Part shown: in pieces, positions 60,030-64,000 of the stretch
How the letters are laid out: the number at the start of each line of letters is the position of its first letter
Position numbering within the stretch: the stretch's first letter is position 1
NCBI GenBank assembly: GCA_030144725.1
Contig: JASKMD010000012.1
Coordinates: forward strand, 6,248,498 to 6,312,497
DNA from: Haematococcus lacustris
Taxonomy: Eukaryota > Chlorophyta > Chlorophyceae > Chlamydomonadales > Haematococcaceae
Reading direction: 5' to 3'
DNA length: 64,000 bases
Made by a program: the position numbers and the translations under genes
The notes under the pieces: model-generated
Told to the model about the DNA's origin: nothing
Database searches by the model: none
What the model saw: the letters and a program-made list of their open reading frames with translations, nothing else

Positions 60030-61022
60030 ATGGACATTGAGCCTATCTACTGCGCGGAACAGGTTAGTGTCAATTGTTTGCGGCCGCTTGGCAAACTTAC
60101 TGAACATGTCCGTCTTCTCGGCTCGCAGATAGTAGTCAGCCCGGACTTGGCTGATGTGTTAAAAGCATACACCAAGGAAGTCATCAGGCGCCAGCCGCAG
60201 AACCTCATAGAGTTTTCCGCAAAGTGGGTGACATGTCGCATACTTGCCCCCTCGCCCCCACCTTCACCATCCTACCAGTGATAGTGACCAGTTCCACAGT
60301 ACCTCTCTATAGGTACTTCCAAAACCTTGCAAATGTCGCAGCCAGTGTGCAAGAAGCACCTGCCCCGTCCAAGGAGCAGCTACAGATGTTCCTCAAGCGA
60401 GCTGGGGACACAGCAGTTGTTACGCCTGAGCAGATACATGCCTTGGCTGCTCAAACAGGCATGGCCAGGAGTATTGTTGCAAAAGTCCTGTCCGTGGGCA
60501 AGTTTGAGTCAGCCGTCAACATCGACAAGTTCCTTTTCCTGCTGCTGGTGATGAGCTGCGAAAGCTTTGGCGCTGTGCTAGAGGGGCTTTTCTTCGTGTT
60601 TGGCAGCACACTGGCCAGCGACAGGTTCCAGCTCCTCATCTCCTACCTGGCCCCCGACATGGTGAGACACAGCCAGGACGCATCAAGCTGCAGAGAGACA
60701 TGTACAGCCTGCACTGCCAGCATGCTTGTGGACACAGCTCTAGACTGGGTTCTCTGCCGCAGCTTGGTCACATATCCAGCTTTGCTGTATTTTGGGGTAA
60801 GGATTCGTGCAGACAGCTTTAGCAGGAGGTCAGGTTAATCATGCCATAGACCTCAGCAGGAGGGAAGCTCGTCACATGCAAGTATCATGTCCTGTGCCTC
60901 TGCTGCAGGACCCTGACATTACATCACAGTGGCTGATGGACCTGTCATCTCAGCTGGCTGCCGTGGCCACCGTGACATATGAGAGCGCAGCAGCGTTGCC
61001 CATTGTCCAGACCAAGCTATGA
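60030..61022 (+). CDS. RSP11: Radial spoke protein 11 (RIIa-domain, ROPN1L-like)
   Basis: RSP11 sits in the stalk of axonemal radial spokes; its RIIa dimerisation/docking domain binds the AKAP-type helix of RSP3. Exons: 60030-60062, 60129-60223, 60313-60661, 60909-61022; phases close, 196 aa, the length usual for the family. Start MDIEPIYCAEQ, then the RIIa domain IVVSPDLADVLKAYTKEVIR and QPQNLIEFSAKYFQNLA, then an EF-hand-like helical region (LKRAGDTAVVTPEQIHALAA, VNIDKFLFLLLVMSCESFGA), ending in PIVQTKL. An earlier ATG at 59975 is closed by a stop after 13 codons, so 60030 is preferred. It confirms that the organism builds motile cilia. Confidence 0.9.
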
Positions 61023-61884
61023 GCGGGCAGTTCAAGACTCACAGTGCCACACCAAGCTGTGACAGCTACTGCTATGTTTTCTCTGCATTTCCCTGCATGC
61101 AGCCGGAGGCGCCTGCCAGCAAGCATGAGACAGTACGACTTGCATGCAACTTGCCACAAGATTGCACTAAGGTCGCCCATGGGGGTGCTCGTCTCCGTTC
61201 TAGTCCAGCCTGGTCAGACGCGAGCTGAGGAGGGCTACCTGTTGTAGACTGTCAACTGGGATCTGCATATTCTGATTGACTGCCCTGTGGGTGCGAGGAC
61301 ACTGGAAGACAACTCTACACCGCTAGTTGCACAAATGACGGTACACATGGGCTTGATATCAAGGTAACCACAATATCTGTGGATGACATGTTTTAAATCT
61401 ATGTGAAGAATGTAATGCTTGTGTGGATCAAGTTTAATGCGAATTGCAGCCCATGGGTAATGACTGCGATGGCTGATGGTGGTCAGACTACAATTGAATT
61501 GGGCTTTCATTGACCGGTGCGCAACATGAAGATTATTACCATGCAGCTGGGAGCCGATGAGTCACGACATTGTCGCACATTAGTTGCACTGCTCACGAGC
61601 ATTCTGCCTTGCTGAAGCCCCCCCTGAAAGGTGTCTGCATTGCATCTGGCATCATCTGGCCAGAGTGTGGGTTGACGTTAACATCTCAATGTGCGCCTAT
61701 CGTCTACCGTCAAGTCTATCTTTCATGGAATCAGCTTGACGCCACAGTGATGCACGCGGGTGTCACAGCTCTTGTTTAAAACGATGGCTGGCACCACCGC
61801 ATCCCGTCGTTTTGAATTCAAACGACACACCTCGTTCGGTCGCAATGTTCGCGTCGAAGGTTACCGTCTCCGGGCGAGCCACCC
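61023..61884. other. Intergenic; no gene recognised
   Basis: Between RSP11 and the next gene. An upstream ATG at about 61783 opens a short frame (MAGTTASRRFEFKRH) that could be a first exon of the following gene (possible donor GTTACC), but its phase was not reconciled. Confidence 0.45.
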
Positions 61885-63896
61885 ATGACAGTACCGGTAG
61901 CTTCTGACTCAGTGAATGTTGAGCTGCAAGCATCAGCGACAGCAGCATGGGAAGCACTTGCATGTGGCCTGGACTGCAACTTAGGGCCATGGCCCACCAA
62001 GGTCTGTGCAGCCACCCCAGCAGCCAGCAACACTCCGTTCATAAGCTGCCCCTGCCTCTGTCCCTGGGTGCCCCTGCAGCAGGGCGGTCACTGCAACCCC
62101 CCCTTGCCATCCACAGCTGAGCTGCAAGCCCTGGTCACAGCTGGTCACACTGAGCTGCTGGTTGCCGCAGTCTACGACCAACTGCAGGTACAGCTACTCA
62201 TTCTACAATGCTGACGCGCTGTTTCATGTACTTCGAAAAGGAACCAGTTAGCCATGCAGCACCTATGACCCAGGTAGTTATGCAGTGTACCTACCTGGCC
62301 GCATGGGACTGGCTGACCACCTTGTGTAGGCTCATCTACATCCAGCACTCACCAGCTGCTGGGCCTTTCAGTGCACAGGGTCACGGCAGCTGCGCACACA
62401 CAGGCAGGATGCACTGCTGCAGCTGCCTGTCTACATGATCCAGGAGAAAGAGTATGACAGAAGCTCATGACATGACTTGGCAGAGCTTCAGGATGGCAGG
62501 CCGTCTCTTCACAGGGCTCCGCCCGGCCCCCTCCTCGTGCCTGCCCCTCCCTGGCTCCCTTGCAGGCTGAGCTGCAGCACTGCCACCTGCCAGAGTTCTG
62601 GGGGCAGGTGCTGGGGGCGTGCGCCTGCCTGGCCCCTCCGGCTGAGCTAGGCAGTGGGCCGGGGGGGCTGTGGGCCCTGGGTCAGGGGCTGCGGGGCGCC
62701 TTGATGGTGAGAGTTGGGGCGCCAGTGCTGCTGCCGCTGCTGCTGCTGCTGCTGCTGCCTACTGCTGCTGGCTCTGCTGGCTGCTGCTGCTGGCTGCTGC
62801 TTCTGCCTACTGCCGCTGACTGCTGTACGGGCTGCGCTAGCATCCCCTGACCTTGCCTGGCAGCTGTCCTGCTATGCCTTGCCCTGCTGCTGACGTGCTG
62901 GCTGTGCCCTCCCCCTTTGCCCCAGGGCCTAGCCGCCAGCGTCAGCAGCCACACCATGCTGCTTGACCAGCTGGCCCAGCAGCTGCTGCGCCTGCTCGCC
63001 ACCACCCCAAGCACCCAGATCCAGACCACCCTCTGGCCACCTCCACTGACCCCGGCAGCACTGGGGCAGCAAGAGCAGGAGGAAGGGCAGGGACAGCTGC
63101 AGGGGCAGGAGGGGCAGCAGGGGCAGGAGGGGCAGGAGGGGCAGGGGGGGCAGCAGGAGCAGCAGGGGTTTCCCCCTCGTGTACCTGCCCGGGGTTCAGG
63201 GCTGACCCTGGTGGCCCCTCACCTCCTGGTGCTGCTGTCAGGGCTGAGCTCACGCTACAGGTCAGGCCTGGCACCCCTGATCATGGTGTCAGCGCCAGTC
63301 TCCTTGTCAGGTGGGGGGTGGGAGGGGTCAGCAGGGGGGAGGGGTCAGCAGGTGGGGGGTCAGCAGGGGGGCCAGGGGGGCCTAAGGGGGCTCTAGGAGG
63401 GGGGCACCCAGGTGGGGGTCTTGGCGGTCAGGCAGGGGAGGCACAGGGTGGCCGGAGCTCAGTCGGGGCTGAGTGGGGGCTCAGGGGCTGGGGGTAAGGG
63501 GGGTGGGCTTGCCTGCTTCTGCTGCTCCTCAGGGTGATCCTAGTGACCCTGGTGCTAGGTTGACAGGTCTGGAGACGCCTAGTGCAAACATACCAAAACG
63601 TTTGCAGAGTTTGCAGAGTCAGCAGGCATCTAGGAGGATTAGTGGGTCTGCAGTGATTGTCACACTCCAAACACTGAGGAGAGTAGGCAGAGTGTGCAGA
63701 GCTCGAGACGGCCCGTACCCCTGTAATGCTTATGGCTGGCCTTACTGCTGCACCTGGGAGGTTTACCCCTAACCCCCTAAGCCAGCTCACGCTGCAGGCC
63801 TGGTCCAGCGCTTCTTCACTGCTGTCCTGGACCAGCTGGGGGCCAGGCATGAGGAGCAGCTGGAGGAGGGGCAGCCACCCAGCCCTGACTTGCAGG
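61885..63896 (+). CDS. Unrecognised multi-exon gene, continues past window
   Basis: Exons in phase: 61885-62001 (MTVPVASDSVNVELQASATA, WEALACGLDC), 62080-62187 (TAELQALVTAGHTELLVAAV), 62566-62706 (AELQHCHLPEFWGQVLGACA), 62926-63310 (GLAASVSSHTMLLDQLAQQL, a Gln/Gly-rich insert at 63075-63170, then LVAPHLLVLLSGLSSRYRSG), and 63798 to about 63896 (LVQRFFTAVLDQLGARHEEQ). The protein is helical and Leu/Ala/Gln-rich, like a tethering or scaffold subunit, but no family was recognised. The start is uncertain. The last visible donor is probably GTGGGG at about 63897, leaving a CCCTGA array in the next intron. Confidence 0.55.
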
Positions 63897-63904
63897 GTGG
63901 GGCT

Positions 63905-64000
63905 ACATTGCGGCCTGACCCTGACCCTGACCCTGGCCCTGACCCTGACCCTGACCCTGACCCTGACCCTGACCCTGACCCTGACCCTGACCCTGACCCT
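63905..64000. repeat. GACCCT hexanucleotide array at window end
   Basis: About 14 units with one variant (ctggcc), running off the window. Read in frame it would give Asp-Pro repeats, but intronic hexamers of the same type elsewhere in the window favour an intron. It differs from the plant/algal telomere unit. Confidence 0.9.

Noticed and set aside
63905..64000. Telomere-like hexamers at the window end
   Set aside because: Unit is CCCTGA, not the CCCTAAA/CCCTAAAA type expected in green algae, and similar tracts sit in introns.
1..64000. tRNA, rRNA or snRNA genes
   Set aside because: No cloverleaf with A/B boxes or rRNA-like stretch was noticed by eye; a covariance-model scan would be decisive.

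Overview
The window is nuclear DNA of a flagellated, chlamydomonad-type green alga. The basis is GC-rich, very intron-rich genes with short exons joined by clean GT-AG (rarely GC-AG) junctions, two cilium genes (a PIH1 dynein-assembly factor and radial spoke protein 11), and a hydroxyproline-rich (SPPPP)n cell-wall-type gene. CTG/CCCCTG arrays and a Fanzor/TnpB-like repeat protein also fit; the protein tail resembles one I associate with Haematococcus, so that genus is a guess. Nothing prokaryotic, organellar or viral was seen. Exon models were built by hand from splice signals, reading phase and family similarity. Where phases close over a whole gene the model is strong.

Layout. 1-2.0 kb: a ZIP metal transporter (minus), running off the left edge. 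2.1-7.2: a PIH1-domain protein (plus) whose large second intron holds broken transposon pieces. 7.8-about 12.4: the nuclear pore WD-repeat protein ALADIN (minus), with a 0.7 kb CTG array in one intron. 13.8-21.0: NDUFAF5-type mitochondrial complex I assembly factor (plus, 12 exons), with another transposon relic in its 2.5 kb intron. 21.2-34.9: a gene-poor repeat block with a family of about 1.2-1.4 kb terminal-inverted-repeat elements, a segment duplicated 5.83 kb away, minisatellites, a pure TGGG array, a second CTG array, and a pair of inverted, near-identical small elements about 4 kb apart. 35.1-42.2: exons of an N-glycosylated ectodomain, then an SPPPP-rich segment joined to a hedgehog/intein-type Hint domain and a long unknown tail (plus). 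42.9-46.2: J-domain protein (plus). 48.0-48.6: an unrecognised acidic protein (minus). 49.0-52.0: FAHD1-type fumarylacetoacetate hydrolase family enzyme (minus), with a 43-unit hexanucleotide array in an intron. 52.1-54.4: decayed transposase-like gene. 55.2-59.1: HSPA12-type atypical Hsp70 (plus, 12 exons). 60.0-61.0: radial spoke protein 11 (plus). 61.9-64.0: unrecognised gene (plus), running off the right edge.

The genes are independent eukaryotic units and form no operon. Mitochondrial (NDUFAF5, FAHD1) and ciliary (PIH1, RSP11) functions recur, but I infer no shared regulation. The most unusual locus is the SPPPP-Hint gene, a putative self-processing extracellular matrix protein.
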